A stretch of DNA of 10,499 nt from a bacterium (GTDB taxonomy: Bacteria > Actinomycetota > Acidimicrobiia > UBA5794 > ZC4RG35), in the NCBI GenBank assembly GCA_028819835.1, contig JAPPKR010000260.1:1-10499 (forward strand). Reading direction: 5' to 3'. The notes beneath the pieces are model-generated. The model searched no databases. It worked only from the letters and a program-made list of their open reading frames with translations, and was not told where the DNA came from. The translations under genes were made by a program, and so were the position numbers. Each line of letters begins with the position of its first letter. The stretch's first letter is position 1. This document shows, one piece after another, positions 1-6,329 of the stretch.

Positions 1-247
1 AGACGGAAGTGGCGCCCGCCCCCTGGGCCACGAAGATGAGGGTGAAGCCCACCACGAACAAGAGGGAGGCCCGGAGCACCTTGGAGGTGGACGCCACCCC
101 TCTCTGCAGGTCGGCCACCGAGTACCCCGACACCATCGCCAGGTATCCGGGGAGCAGCGGCAGCACGCAGGGAGAGATGAAAGCCAGGAGGCCCCCTCCG
201 AACGCCACCGCCAGTTGCAGTGCCAGAGCCATGTCCAGAAAATCCAT
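1..247 (-). CDS. ccdA: Cytochrome c biogenesis / thiol-disulfide transporter CcdA (DsbD family), N-terminal part
   Basis: Partial gene: the ATG at 247 is inside the window and the 3' part lies beyond base 1, leaving 82 codons. CcdA proteins carry reducing equivalents from cytoplasmic thioredoxin across the membrane to extracytoplasmic thiol proteins, including those for haem attachment to cytochrome c. The sequence shows a first hydrophobic helix (about residues 7-27) ending in SPCVLPLLPGYLAMVSG (25-41), the family signature, with Cys27 matching the redox cysteine of the first conserved helix. A second hydrophobic helix follows at about 60-78. A purine-rich site, GAGAGG (complement of 255-260), sits seven bases before the ATG and supports this start. 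It is divergent from the methyltransferase at 494. The family is secure; whether it serves cytochrome c or another thiol pathway cannot be told from this fragment. Confidence 0.9.
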   Translation of the reverse strand, partial: MDFLDMALALQLAVAFGGGLLAFISPCVLPLLPGYLAMVSGYSVADLQRGVASTSKVLRASLLFVVGFTLIFVAQGAGATSV

Positions 248-254
248 CGAAGCG

Positions 255-260
255 CCTCTC
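255..260 (-). promoter_or_regulatory. Ribosome binding site of ccdA
   Basis: On the minus strand this reads GAGAGG, seven bases before the ATG at 247. It is one of the few recognisable Shine-Dalgarno sites in the window and fixes the ccdA start. Confidence 0.6.
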
Positions 261-276
261 ACGCGTTGACTGCCGT

Positions 277-293
277 AGGCAAATCCATTGCCT
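277..293. promoter_or_regulatory. Inverted repeat upstream of ccdA, possible operator
   Basis: A perfect dyad, AGGCAA - 5 bases - TTGCCT, lies 29 bases upstream of the ccdA start in the ccdA/methyltransferase divergent spacer. The size suits a dimeric helix-turn-helix repressor, but it could equally be chance. The rest of the 248-493 spacer holds no convincing gene; a -10-like TATCTT at 461-466 might serve the methyltransferase. Confidence 0.25.
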
Positions 294-493
294 TCAATCG
301 GGACTTTACCGTTGCTGGCTGCTTAAAGCCCTAGCCATAAGCGCGGTCATATGAGTTGGTCGAAGTATCCGCCTGCCCGTGCGGGGTTAGTTCATCTGCG
401 GCAGGTGCGGGCGCCGGGCGTCGAAGTAACCTAGGCCGCAGTCAGCAACCGGGTGGTCTATATCTTGGAGCGGTCCGATCGGCCGGCACCGAC

Positions 494-1060
494 GTGAACC
501 GCATCCACGATTGGTACTGCAAGTCGGTTCGGTGGAAACGACTGATGGTCGATCAGGTGCTGCCCGATGTCCTGGACGGCGTCGACCTGGGGGGTCGGGT
601 GCTGGAGATCGGACCCGGCCCCGGGCTCGTCACCGCGGCGCTGATCGAGTACGGAGTGGCGGATCTGACGACGGTGGAGATCGATCCGAGGGCCGCCGAG
701 CGCCTCCGCGGCCGGTTCGGCTCCAGTGTCGCCGTTCACACCGGCTCGGCCTCCGACCTGCCGCTCGCCGACGGGTCGATCGACGTCGTGGTGTGCTGCA
801 CGATGCTCCATCACGTTCCGACGGCCGCCGAGCAGGACGACATCCTGTCCGAATGCCGGCGGGTTCTGACGCCGGGAGGGATGCTGGTCGGATCGGACTC
901 GAAGACCAGCCTGCGCCTCCGGATTTTCCATCTGTGGGACACGCACAACCCGGTCGACCCGACAGGTCTCGAAGCCCGCCTCGCCGGCGCCGGGTTCGGG
1001 CGGGTGCTCGTCACGGACTTCGAAAAGCGGTTCCTGTTCAGGGCGTCGGTGGCTGTGTGA
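494..1060 (+). CDS. Class I SAM-dependent methyltransferase
   Basis: A 188-residue protein with a Rossmann-like methyltransferase fold. Motif I is VLEIGPGPG (residues 37-45), the SAM-binding glycine loop. Acidic motif II is VEID (61-64). GSASDLPLADGSID (84-97) and the following strand VVVCCTMLHHV (98-108) match motifs III and IV, and RRVLTPGGML (122-131) matches the post-IV region. The N-terminal stretch NRIHDWYCKSVRWKRLM (2-18) resembles small actinobacterial methyltransferases of unknown substrate. I therefore chose the GTG at 494; the frame is open back to a TTG at 356, but that extension looks non-coding. No clear Shine-Dalgarno site precedes 494. Its stop overlaps the start of the next gene by four bases, so the two are probably cotranscribed and translationally coupled. 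The substrate cannot be inferred. Confidence 0.85.
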   Translation: MNRIHDWYCKSVRWKRLMVDQVLPDVLDGVDLGGRVLEIGPGPGLVTAALIEYGVADLTTVEIDPRAAERLRGRFGSSVAVHTGSASDLPLADGSIDVVVCCTMLHHVPTAAEQDDILSECRRVLTPGGMLVGSDSKTSLRLRIFHLWDTHNPVDPTGLEARLAGAGFGRVLVTDFEKRFLFRASVAV

Positions 1061-1653
1061 GCCATCGGGCCCGGACGAAGTTGCGCCGGGTGCCGGCGGT
1101 GCTCTTCGGTCTGGTGTTGTTCGGATTCGGCATGGGCCTCATGGTGCAGGCCGACCTCGGCCTGTCTCCCTGGGAGGCCCTCCACCAGGGGATCTCGATC
1201 CACACCCCGCTCACCATCGGGGTGGCCGGGATCCTCATCGGGTTCGTCGTGCTGCTGGCGTGGATCCCTCTTCGCCAACGGCCCGGGCTCGGCACGGTGC
1301 TCAACATCATCGTCGTCGGACTGGTGATCGACGGCACCCTGCTTCTGGTTGGAACTCCGGCGTCATTCCTGGCGCGTCTGGCCCTCATGCTGGGCGGGCT
1401 CGTGATCGTGGCGCTCGGATCAGGCATCTACATCGGAATGCGGCTCGGACCGGGCCCGCGGGACGGGCTAATGACTGGATTGGCCAAGCGGGGCCTCTCG
1501 ATTCGGCTCGCACGGTTTCTCATCGAGGGCTCGGTGTTGCTGGTCGGCTGGCTCCTCGGCGGAACGATCGGGCTGGGCACGGTGGCCTTCGCCGTGCTGA
1601 TCGGTCCGCTGGTCCAGTTATTCCTGGAGCGCGTCGACGTGGCCAGGCCGTGA
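1057..1653 (+). CDS. YczE/YyaS/YitT-family integral membrane protein
   Basis: A 198-residue, very hydrophobic protein with about six predicted membrane helices (roughly 12-30, 53-71, 81-99, 104-126, 156-172, 174-191). Family hallmarks are the loop ADLGLSPWEALHQGIS (32-47) after helix 1 and GPGPRDGLM (131-139) in the middle, both typical of YczE-type proteins (COG2364). No transported substrate is established for this family; Bacillus yczE has been linked genetically to surfactin production. The GTG start at 1057 overlaps the TGA of the methyltransferase (GTGA), so translation is probably coupled. I infer only that the product shares a transcript with a methyltransferase. An in-frame GTG at 1090 is a less likely alternative start. 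Confidence 0.85.
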   Translation: MSHRARTKLRRVPAVLFGLVLFGFGMGLMVQADLGLSPWEALHQGISIHTPLTIGVAGILIGFVVLLAWIPLRQRPGLGTVLNIIVVGLVIDGTLLLVGTPASFLARLALMLGGLVIVALGSGIYIGMRLGPGPRDGLMTGLAKRGLSIRLARFLIEGSVLLVGWLLGGTIGLGTVAFAVLIGPLVQLFLERVDVARP

Positions 1654-1657
1654 CCGA

Positions 1658-1670
1658 CCCGGCGGCCGGG
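1658..1670 (+). terminator. GC-rich hairpin after the YczE-family gene, possible terminator
   Basis: Four bases after the stop, CCCGGC and GCCGGG form a perfect dyad around one base, which folds as a five-pair stem with a three-base loop. No T-run follows, so it is at best a weak or factor-assisted terminator in the convergent gap before the MATE gene. The rest of the 87-base gap (1654-1740) shows nothing else. Confidence 0.25.
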
Positions 1671-1740
1671 AACTGAACTCGATCCCGCGCCACCTGCAGC
1701 CTCCCTATCGGCGCCAGCGCACCTCCGGGATGGTGACGAG

Positions 1741-3060
1741 TTACCGCTTTCCGCCCGTTATCCACCTCCCCAACCCCCTCCGCCCTCCCCAGGCGAACAC
1801 ACAGGAGCGAGCAACGATCATCGCCAGGATCGCCCACCACACCCCCGGCAATCCACCCCCCGCCGCGTCGGAGACCCACAACACCGCGGCCGCCGCCACC
1901 AGGCCCGCGCCCGTGGACGCGGCCAGGAGGCGCACCGCCAGGACCGCCATGAATATCCCGTCGGCCACGAACACCAGGGCGCCCAGGGGCTGTATCAGGG
2001 CGGCCTGGGGCACCACTCCCCTCACTGCCTCGGCCACCGCCCGGTCGTCAGTGAACACCCCGCCCAGCCAGGGGCCGGACGCCAGCAGCAGTCCGGCGAT
2101 CACAACTCCCATCGCCAGTCCCCAGCCCAGCAGACGGATGGTGACCTGGTGTGCGTTGGCGACGTCCCCGCGTCCGGCCTGCTCCCCCACCAGGGCCTGG
2201 CCGGCGATGGCCATCGAGTCGAGCGTGAAGGAGCACAGGGCCCACACGCCGACCATGATCTGGTGGGCGGCGACTTCCACCGTCCCCACCCGGGCCGCGG
2301 CTGCCACGCTCAGGGTGAGGGTCATCACCAGAAACAGGGTCCGGAGCGCCAGGACCGCCCCCATCCCCCAGAAGCGGAGCAGATCGCCCCATCCCGTACC
2401 CCGAATCGACCAACCCTCGATCGATGCGCGCCGGGAGAGGAGCAGGAAGAAGCAGCCGGCGCCCAGCCACTGGGCGGTGACCGTCGCCCATCCCGCACCG
2501 GCAAGGCCCCATCCGAGACCGAAGATCAAAACCGGGTCCAGCGCCGCGTTGAAGGCGTTCACCCCCACCGAGACCCACATCGGGGTGCGGGTGTCCTGGT
2601 ATCCCCTGTAGATCCCGTGGGATGCCAGGTTCAGGAGGGCGGCCGGGAACGCCAGGGCCCGGATCCGGAGATACTCGACCGCCGGAGCGGTGACCTCCGC
2701 CGATGCCTGCATCATGCCCACCAGCGCCCCCGACGCCGTCCAGAACACCACCACCCCGACCATCCCCAGGCCGATGGCGGTTACGATCGCCTGGTTGACC
2801 ACCCGGCTCGCTCCGGCCCTGTCCCCCCGCCCCAGGCTCTGGGACACCATGGGAGTGGTCACGAAGGCCAGGAAGTTGCAGACCGCGAACGCCATGCCGA
2901 AGAGGGCCGTGTCCACCCCCAGCGCGGCCAACTCCACCCTCCCCAGGCGCCCCACGAAGGCGGTGTCCACCAGGGAGAGCAATGGATCGGCCACCAGGGC
3001 GGCCAGGGCGGGAACGGCCAGGGACAGTATGCGGCGATCCCAACCGGAACCTCGGATCAC
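1741..3060 (-). CDS. MATE family efflux transporter (DinF-like)
   Basis: A 439-residue multidrug and toxin extrusion protein, the usual length for the family, with about twelve hydrophobic segments in two homologous halves. MATE proteins export cationic drugs or metabolites by proton or sodium antiport. The N-terminal half has DPLLSLVDTAFVGRLG (25-40), the helix 1 signature with the conserved Asp32, then TTPMVSQSLGRGD (68-80). The inter-helix motif GYQDTRTP (153-160) is characteristic of the DinF/plant-type branch. The second half repeats the pattern with AAHQI (264-268) and GQALVGEQAGRGD (287-299). It starts at GTG 3060; a weak AGAGAG lies ten bases upstream. It is 42 bases downstream of nth on the same strand and is probably cotranscribed with it. 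DinF neighbours in other bacteria are often DNA-damage genes, which fits but does not prove a shared response. The substrate is unknown. Confidence 0.92.
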   Translation of the reverse strand: MIRGSGWDRRILSLAVPALAALVADPLLSLVDTAFVGRLGRVELAALGVDTALFGMAFAVCNFLAFVTTPMVSQSLGRGDRAGASRVVNQAIVTAIGLGMVGVVVFWTASGALVGMMQASAEVTAPAVEYLRIRALAFPAALLNLASHGIYRGYQDTRTPMWVSVGVNAFNAALDPVLIFGLGWGLAGAGWATVTAQWLGAGCFFLLLSRRASIEGWSIRGTGWGDLLRFWGMGAVLALRTLFLVMTLTLSVAAAARVGTVEVAAHQIMVGVWALCSFTLDSMAIAGQALVGEQAGRGDVANAHQVTIRLLGWGLAMGVVIAGLLLASGPWLGGVFTDDRAVAEAVRGVVPQAALIQPLGALVFVADGIFMAVLAVRLLAASTGAGLVAAAAVLWVSDAAGGGLPGVWWAILAMIVARSCVFAWGGRRGLGRWITGGKR

Positions 3061-3102
3061 CGACGCACCACTCTCTTCACTCGGAAACAGGCCCGGACCC
3101 GC

Positions 3103-3780
3103 TTAGGGACGGTCCGGCCAGTCACACAGGCCGTCGAACAGCATCTCGCACTCTCCGCATCGGGGCGCCCGCGCGTCGCAGACGTCCCGTCCGAACTGTA
3201 TGAAACGCATGGAGACGCCGTCCCATGCCTTGGTCGGGTAGAGGGCCTTGAGGTCGACCTCAATCTTCTCCGGGTCGGATTGGAGGGTGAGGCCGATCCT
3301 CCCAGTCACTCGCCGGACATGGGTGTCGACTGCGATGGCGGGAACTCCGAACGCCTCGGCCAACACCACGCTGGCGGTCTTTCTCCCCACCCCTCGCAAG
3401 GTGATCAACTCCTCCAGTTCGGCGGGAACCACTCCCCCGTACCTCTCCGTCAGGTCCCGGGAGAGCTCGGTGATCGAGCGGGCTTTCTGGCGGTAGAAGC
3501 CGGTGGAGAAGACCACGCTCTCCACCTCCTCGAGGGAGGCTGCGGCCAGGTCCTCGGCGGTGGGCCACCGCCGGAAGAGTTCCGGCGTCACCCGGTTGAC
3601 GTTCTCGTCGGTGGTCTGGGCCGAGAGCACGGTGGAGACCAGCAACTCCCAGGGGTTGGCATAGTCGAGCGCCGTCCGTGCGGCGGGATAGCGGCGGATC
3701 AGACGATTGAGCACCGCCCGCGCCTTTCCCCGCTGGGCGGGGGTGGGCGCGCTACCGTCCGATAGGAACTTGGATGCCAC
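3103..3780 (-). CDS. nth: Endonuclease III (DNA glycosylase / AP lyase)
   Basis: A 225-residue base-excision repair enzyme that removes oxidised pyrimidines from DNA and cleaves the abasic site. Visible features: LLVSTVLSAQTTDENVNRV (46-64) near the N-terminus; the helix-hairpin-helix LRGVGRKTASVV (128-139) containing catalytic Lys134; VDTHVRRV (151-158) containing catalytic Asp152; and a C-terminal iron-sulfur loop with Cys201, Cys208, Cys211 and Cys219. The last cysteine spacing is seven residues rather than the five usual in endonuclease III, an oddity confirmed in the bases. It starts at GTG 3780 with no Shine-Dalgarno site; a -10-like TAGCAT lies nine bases upstream, suggesting a leaderless message. 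It is divergent from the thioesterase and 42 bases upstream of the MATE gene. MutY is unlikely because this protein is too short and lacks the MutY C-terminal domain. Confidence 0.95.
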   Translation of the reverse strand: MASKFLSDGSAPTPAQRGKARAVLNRLIRRYPAARTALDYANPWELLVSTVLSAQTTDENVNRVTPELFRRWPTAEDLAAASLEEVESVVFSTGFYRQKARSITELSRDLTERYGGVVPAELEELITLRGVGRKTASVVLAEAFGVPAIAVDTHVRRVTGRIGLTLQSDPEKIEVDLKALYPTKAWDGVSMRFIQFGRDVCDARAPRCGECEMLFDGLCDWPDRP

Positions 3781-3789
3781 TCGACACCG

Positions 3790-3795
3790 ATGCTA
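3790..3795 (-). promoter_or_regulatory. Candidate -10 element of nth
   Basis: Reads TAGCAT on the minus strand (TANNNT), nine bases before the GTG at 3780, with no Shine-Dalgarno site between. No convincing -35 box was seen. Transcription would begin at or very close to the start codon. Confidence 0.3.
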
Positions 3796-3857
3796 GTTGA
3801 GCCCGCCGCCTCTCCCCGGGCATCGAACGCCGAAGCCGCGGCCGACAACCCCGGACC

Positions 3858-4337
3858 ATGAAGGACCTCAGCAGCCAAGCCGTCCGGAAGTTGATCGCCG
3901 ACGTGCGGGACTATTACGGGGAGGGGTGCTTTGCATGCGGCGCCGCCAACCCGCACGGGCTCCGGATGGAAGGCTTTCGGACCCGTGACAGCTACGCGGT
4001 TGCCGACTTCCGTCCCCGCGAGGAGCTGAGGGGAACCTACGGGACCCTCCACGGTGGAGTGGTGACAACCACGCTCGACGAGATCTCGGTGTGGGCGGCG
4101 ATCCTGTCCCATCACACGATGGTGGTCACCGGGCGGATCGAAGTCCGATTCCACCGTCCCGCCGGGGTGGACGATCCCGAGCTGTGGGTGCGAGGCCGGG
4201 TGACCGAACGCCGTGGCAAGCGCCTGATCATCGATGCCGAGTTGTTGTCCGGAGATGCGGTGTGCGCTTCGTCGGAGGGACTGTTCATCGCCACCGAGAG
4301 CCTGGAGGAGATGGGCATCCGGCTGCGGGACGGATGA
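3858..4337 (+). CDS. PaaI-like hotdog-fold thioesterase
   Basis: A 159-residue protein of the hotdog thioesterase superfamily, which hydrolyses acyl- or aryl-CoA thioesters in the cytoplasm. The N-terminal segment CFACGAANPHGLRM (24-37) is a common lead-in for this subgroup. The signature YGTLHGGVVTTTLDE (61-75) supplies the HGG turn (65-67) that contacts the CoA thioester and the acidic residues Asp74/Glu75 expected at the catalytic position on the long helix. Strands typical of the fold follow (VVTGRIEVRFHRPA, 89-102). The start ATG at 3858 lacks a Shine-Dalgarno site or a nearby -10 element, so its promoter is uncertain within the 77-base gap shared with nth. It converges on the small membrane protein at 4375. 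The substrate cannot be assigned; the two cysteines in CFAC could bind metal but this is not shown. Confidence 0.88.
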   Translation: MKDLSSQAVRKLIADVRDYYGEGCFACGAANPHGLRMEGFRTRDSYAVADFRPREELRGTYGTLHGGVVTTTLDEISVWAAILSHHTMVVTGRIEVRFHRPAGVDDPELWVRGRVTERRGKRLIIDAELLSGDAVCASSEGLFIATESLEEMGIRLRDG

Positions 4338-4385
4338 CTCTCGGATCCCGCCTGCCGACCGCCCGGGCGCTCCCCTATCCGGGAG
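4338..4385. terminator. Inverted repeat across convergent gene ends, probable bidirectional terminator
   Basis: Bases 4338-4346 pair with 4377-4385 in nine consecutive pairs, one of them a G.U wobble in the plus-strand transcript. The left arm starts right after the thioesterase stop codon and the right arm overlaps the stop of the 92-residue gene. The 30-base loop contains a perfect 10-base palindrome at 4360-4369. There is no T-run, as is common for actinobacterial terminators. Confidence 0.4.
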
Positions 4386-4653
4386 GAGGCATCTCCTGGC
4401 GTTCGGCCCATCGCAGCCCGCGGCGGGCGAATCGGATCCCCACCGCCACCGCCCCGATGCCCAGTCCCACCAGGCCGGTCAGCCGGACCACCGGCAGGTA
4501 CGGATCGGAGCACAGCCACACCCCGTCCGGACAGATCCCGAACCCGCTCCCTCCCCGGGCCAGGTCCAGGGCAGCCAGCAGGGGGATCAACGCCAGGACG
4601 ATGGCGAAGATCACCAGCGCTCCGATCACCACGCGAAAGACAACCGACCCCAT
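4375..4653 (-). CDS. Small two-helix membrane protein, unknown function
   Basis: I do not recognise this 92-residue protein. It has a hydrophobic helix at about residues 6-29, a short loop GICPDGVWLCSDPY (39-52) with Cys41 and Cys48, a second helix at about 56-73, then a basic tail (RFARRGLRWAERQ, 74-86) that should be cytoplasmic by the positive-inside rule. The loop would then lie outside the membrane, where its two cysteines could form a disulfide. It starts at ATG 4653 without a Shine-Dalgarno site; TACCGT nine bases upstream could be its -10 element. The gene is divergent from the ThyX-like gene across a 50-base gap and convergent with the thioesterase. Amino-acid make-up and placement between well-defined gene ends support it as real, but there is no functional clue. 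Confidence 0.7.
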   Translation of the reverse strand: MGSVVFRVVIGALVIFAIVLALIPLLAALDLARGGSGFGICPDGVWLCSDPYLPVVRLTGLVGLGIGAVAVGIRFARRGLRWAERQEMPPPG

Positions 4654-4662
4654 TTCGGTGTT

Positions 4663-4668
4663 ACGGTA
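4663..4668 (-). promoter_or_regulatory. Candidate -10 element of the 92-residue membrane protein
   Basis: Reads TACCGT on the minus strand, nine bases before the ATG at 4653. It lies inside the 8-base palindrome CGGTACCG (4664-4671) apart from one base, about 20 bases from the proposed -10 of the opposite gene, so the two promoters would overlap. No -35 box was seen. Confidence 0.25.
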
Positions 4669-4687
4669 CCGCGTGATGGGCCTTCCA

Positions 4688-4693
4688 TATCAT
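4688..4693 (+). promoter_or_regulatory. Candidate -10 element of the ThyX-like gene
   Basis: TATCAT, an extended match to the bacterial -10 consensus, ends ten bases before the ATG at 4704. No Shine-Dalgarno site lies between, so the message is probably leaderless or has only a few leader bases. No convincing -35 box is present. Confidence 0.45.
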
Positions 4694-4703
4694 TATTAGC
4701 CCC

Positions 4704-6329
4704 ATGGCGTACCACCGCGAGTCCTTCACCGAGTCCGAGCGCGGGATCCTGAGCCGTTTCTTCACTGACCTCGACGGGCCGGTGTTCGCCCTGATCAATC
4801 TCCCCGAGGTTGTGAAGGGCGCCCTGTTCGCCCGCTACAGCAGGACCCACAAGTCCCTCCGACGGCTCTTTCTGGACGAGTTCGTCACCGATCCCGAGAC
4901 CGGGATAGAGGCCATCGCCACCGAGATGAGCCAAGAGGACCCCCTCATCAAGCTCAAGCGCGCCGAGGACCTCTACAAGCGAGTGTTCTATGAATACGGA
5001 GACGACTCGGTGGCGCAACTGGGAGGGGTCCATCTGGCCTGCGAGCAGGCCTCGAACCTCCTGACCAAAGTGCTGGAGTGGGGACGTCTGGCCGCTTACC
5101 TCGAGCAGTCCACCCGCTACATCGCTTACGACCAGCGACTCGGGGACAGCTACCGGTTCTTCCTTCCCCCCGAGATCGACGATTCTCCGCTCCGGGATGA
5201 CTATATGGAGATGATGAACCGTCTGTTCGAGACCTACCGGGAGATGCGCCCGGTGATGATCGACTACTTCACCGAGCGCCATCCCCGCAGCGAAGGTGAC
5301 CCGGCCTGGATACACCGGGCCGCCATCCGGGCCAAGGCCTTCGACTCGATCAGGGGGCTACTCCCCGCCTCGACGCTCTCCAACGTGGGAATCTACGCAA
5401 CCGGCCAGGCCTACGAGATGGCCCTGATCCGCATGCAGGCACACCCCCTCCGGGAGGTTCGGGACTACGGTGCGATGATGCTCACCGAACTCCGCAAGGT
5501 GATCCCCTCCTTCCTCACCCGGGTGGACCTTCCCGACCGGGGAATGCTGTGGAGCAACTATCTCACGGAGACCGGCTCCCGCCTGGAGGAGATGGCCGAG
5601 CGCCTGGGCGTCAGCCCGGTTCCGGCCGCCGAGGTGACCCTCACCGACTGGGATCCCGATGCGGAGCGGAAACTGGCCGCCGCCGCGCTGTACAGCGTCT
5701 CCGAACTCCCTGACTCCCAACTGCGGGCCACCGTCGACCGGATGTCGTCGGAGCAGGTCACCGAGTTGCTCGCCTCGCTGGTGGGAGAGCGCCGCAACCG
5801 CCGCCACAAGCCGGGGAGGGCCCTGGAGCGAAGCTACTACCGCTTCGACGTCGTGTGCGACTTCGGGGCTTTCCGGGACATCCAGCGCCACCGCATGATG
5901 ACCATCGAGTGGCAGCCGCTCACCACGCGGCTCGGCCACGAGCGACCAGATGAGCTAGCGGACGCCGGCCTGGATGGCCTGTGGAACCGGACCCTGGAAG
6001 AGGCGGGGGAGTTCTACGAGCGGGTGCGGACCTCCCTGGGCCGCCAAGTCGCCCAGTACGCGGTGCCATTCGCCTATCACATCCGGTTCATGATGGAGAT
6101 GAACGCCCGCCAGGCCCTGCACCTGATCGAACTGCGCACCCAACCGGCCGGACATCCGAATTACCGGCGGGTGTGCATAGAGATGCACCGCCAGATCGCC
6201 GAGGTGGCGGGCCACACCCGCATAGCCGACGCCTTCACCTTCCTCAACACCCAGGGAGTGGACCTGGAACGACTGGATTCGGAACGCCGGGCCGCCCAAC
6301 GCAGCGGGAGGCTGCAGAAGCCCGCCTAG
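4704..6329 (+). CDS. Tandem ThyX-like protein (two FAD-dependent thymidylate synthase-like domains)
   Basis: This 541-residue protein is about twice the length of classical ThyX (roughly 220-250), which makes dTMP from dUMP using FAD and methylene-tetrahydrofolate. It reads as two ThyX-like halves, about 30-270 and 375-520. The classical motif is RHRxxSxNExSxRY. The N-half has R128-LAAYLEQSTRY-139: the ExSxRY end is kept but the leading RHR is reduced to one Arg. The C-half has RHRMMTIEWQPLTTR (395-409): RHR is kept but the NExSxR end is lost. The C-half also keeps the substrate-region signature NARQALHLIELR (467-478) and PNYR (485-488); in the N-half the matching stretch is AYEMALIRM (236-244) with REVR (250-253). 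It is probably a pseudo-dimer with an altered active site, so thymidylate synthase activity should not be assumed. It starts at ATG 4704 with a leaderless-type promoter. The stop is two bases from the stop of the convergent 73-residue gene. Confidence 0.82.
   Translation: MAYHRESFTESERGILSRFFTDLDGPVFALINLPEVVKGALFARYSRTHKSLRRLFLDEFVTDPETGIEAIATEMSQEDPLIKLKRAEDLYKRVFYEYGDDSVAQLGGVHLACEQASNLLTKVLEWGRLAAYLEQSTRYIAYDQRLGDSYRFFLPPEIDDSPLRDDYMEMMNRLFETYREMRPVMIDYFTERHPRSEGDPAWIHRAAIRAKAFDSIRGLLPASTLSNVGIYATGQAYEMALIRMQAHPLREVRDYGAMMLTELRKVIPSFLTRVDLPDRGMLWSNYLTETGSRLEEMAERLGVSPVPAAEVTLTDWDPDAERKLAAAALYSVSELPDSQLRATVDRMSSEQVTELLASLVGERRNRRHKPGRALERSYYRFDVVCDFGAFRDIQRHRMMTIEWQPLTTRLGHERPDELADAGLDGLWNRTLEEAGEFYERVRTSLGRQVAQYAVPFAYHIRFMMEMNARQALHLIELRTQPAGHPNYRRVCIEMHRQIAEVAGHTRIADAFTFLNTQGVDLERLDSERRAAQRSGRLQKPA

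Noticed and set aside
9..269. An 86-codon open frame on the plus strand at the left edge
   Set aside because: It is antisense to the ccdA start, which has the family signature and a ribosome binding site.
372..405. Inverted repeat CCTGCC...GGCAGG in the left spacer, considered as a structured RNA or operator
   Set aside because: The arms are only six bases in GC-rich sequence, and further pairings nearby conflict with each other. There is no neighbouring evidence for a riboswitch or small RNA.
356..493. Upstream extension of the methyltransferase to a TTG at 356
   Set aside because: The extra 46 residues are low-complexity Ser/Ala/Gly with no fold. The conserved N-terminal segment begins just after the GTG at 494, and no ribosome site supports the TTG.
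2149..3765. A 538-codon open frame on the plus strand
   Set aside because: It lies antisense to both the MATE and endonuclease III genes, which have clear family motifs. The translation is rich in Gly, Pro, His, Arg and Gln without any fold-like pattern, as expected for the opposite strand of high-GC genes.
4626..5315. A 229-codon open frame on the minus strand opposite the ThyX-like gene
   Set aside because: It is antisense to the conserved N-half of the ThyX-like protein and would also overlap the start of the 92-residue gene. It has no recognisable motifs.
4704..6329. Annotation as an ordinary thymidylate synthase (thyX)
   Set aside because: The length is double that of ThyX and neither half has the complete RHRxxSxNExSxR signature, so the gene symbol would overstate what is known.
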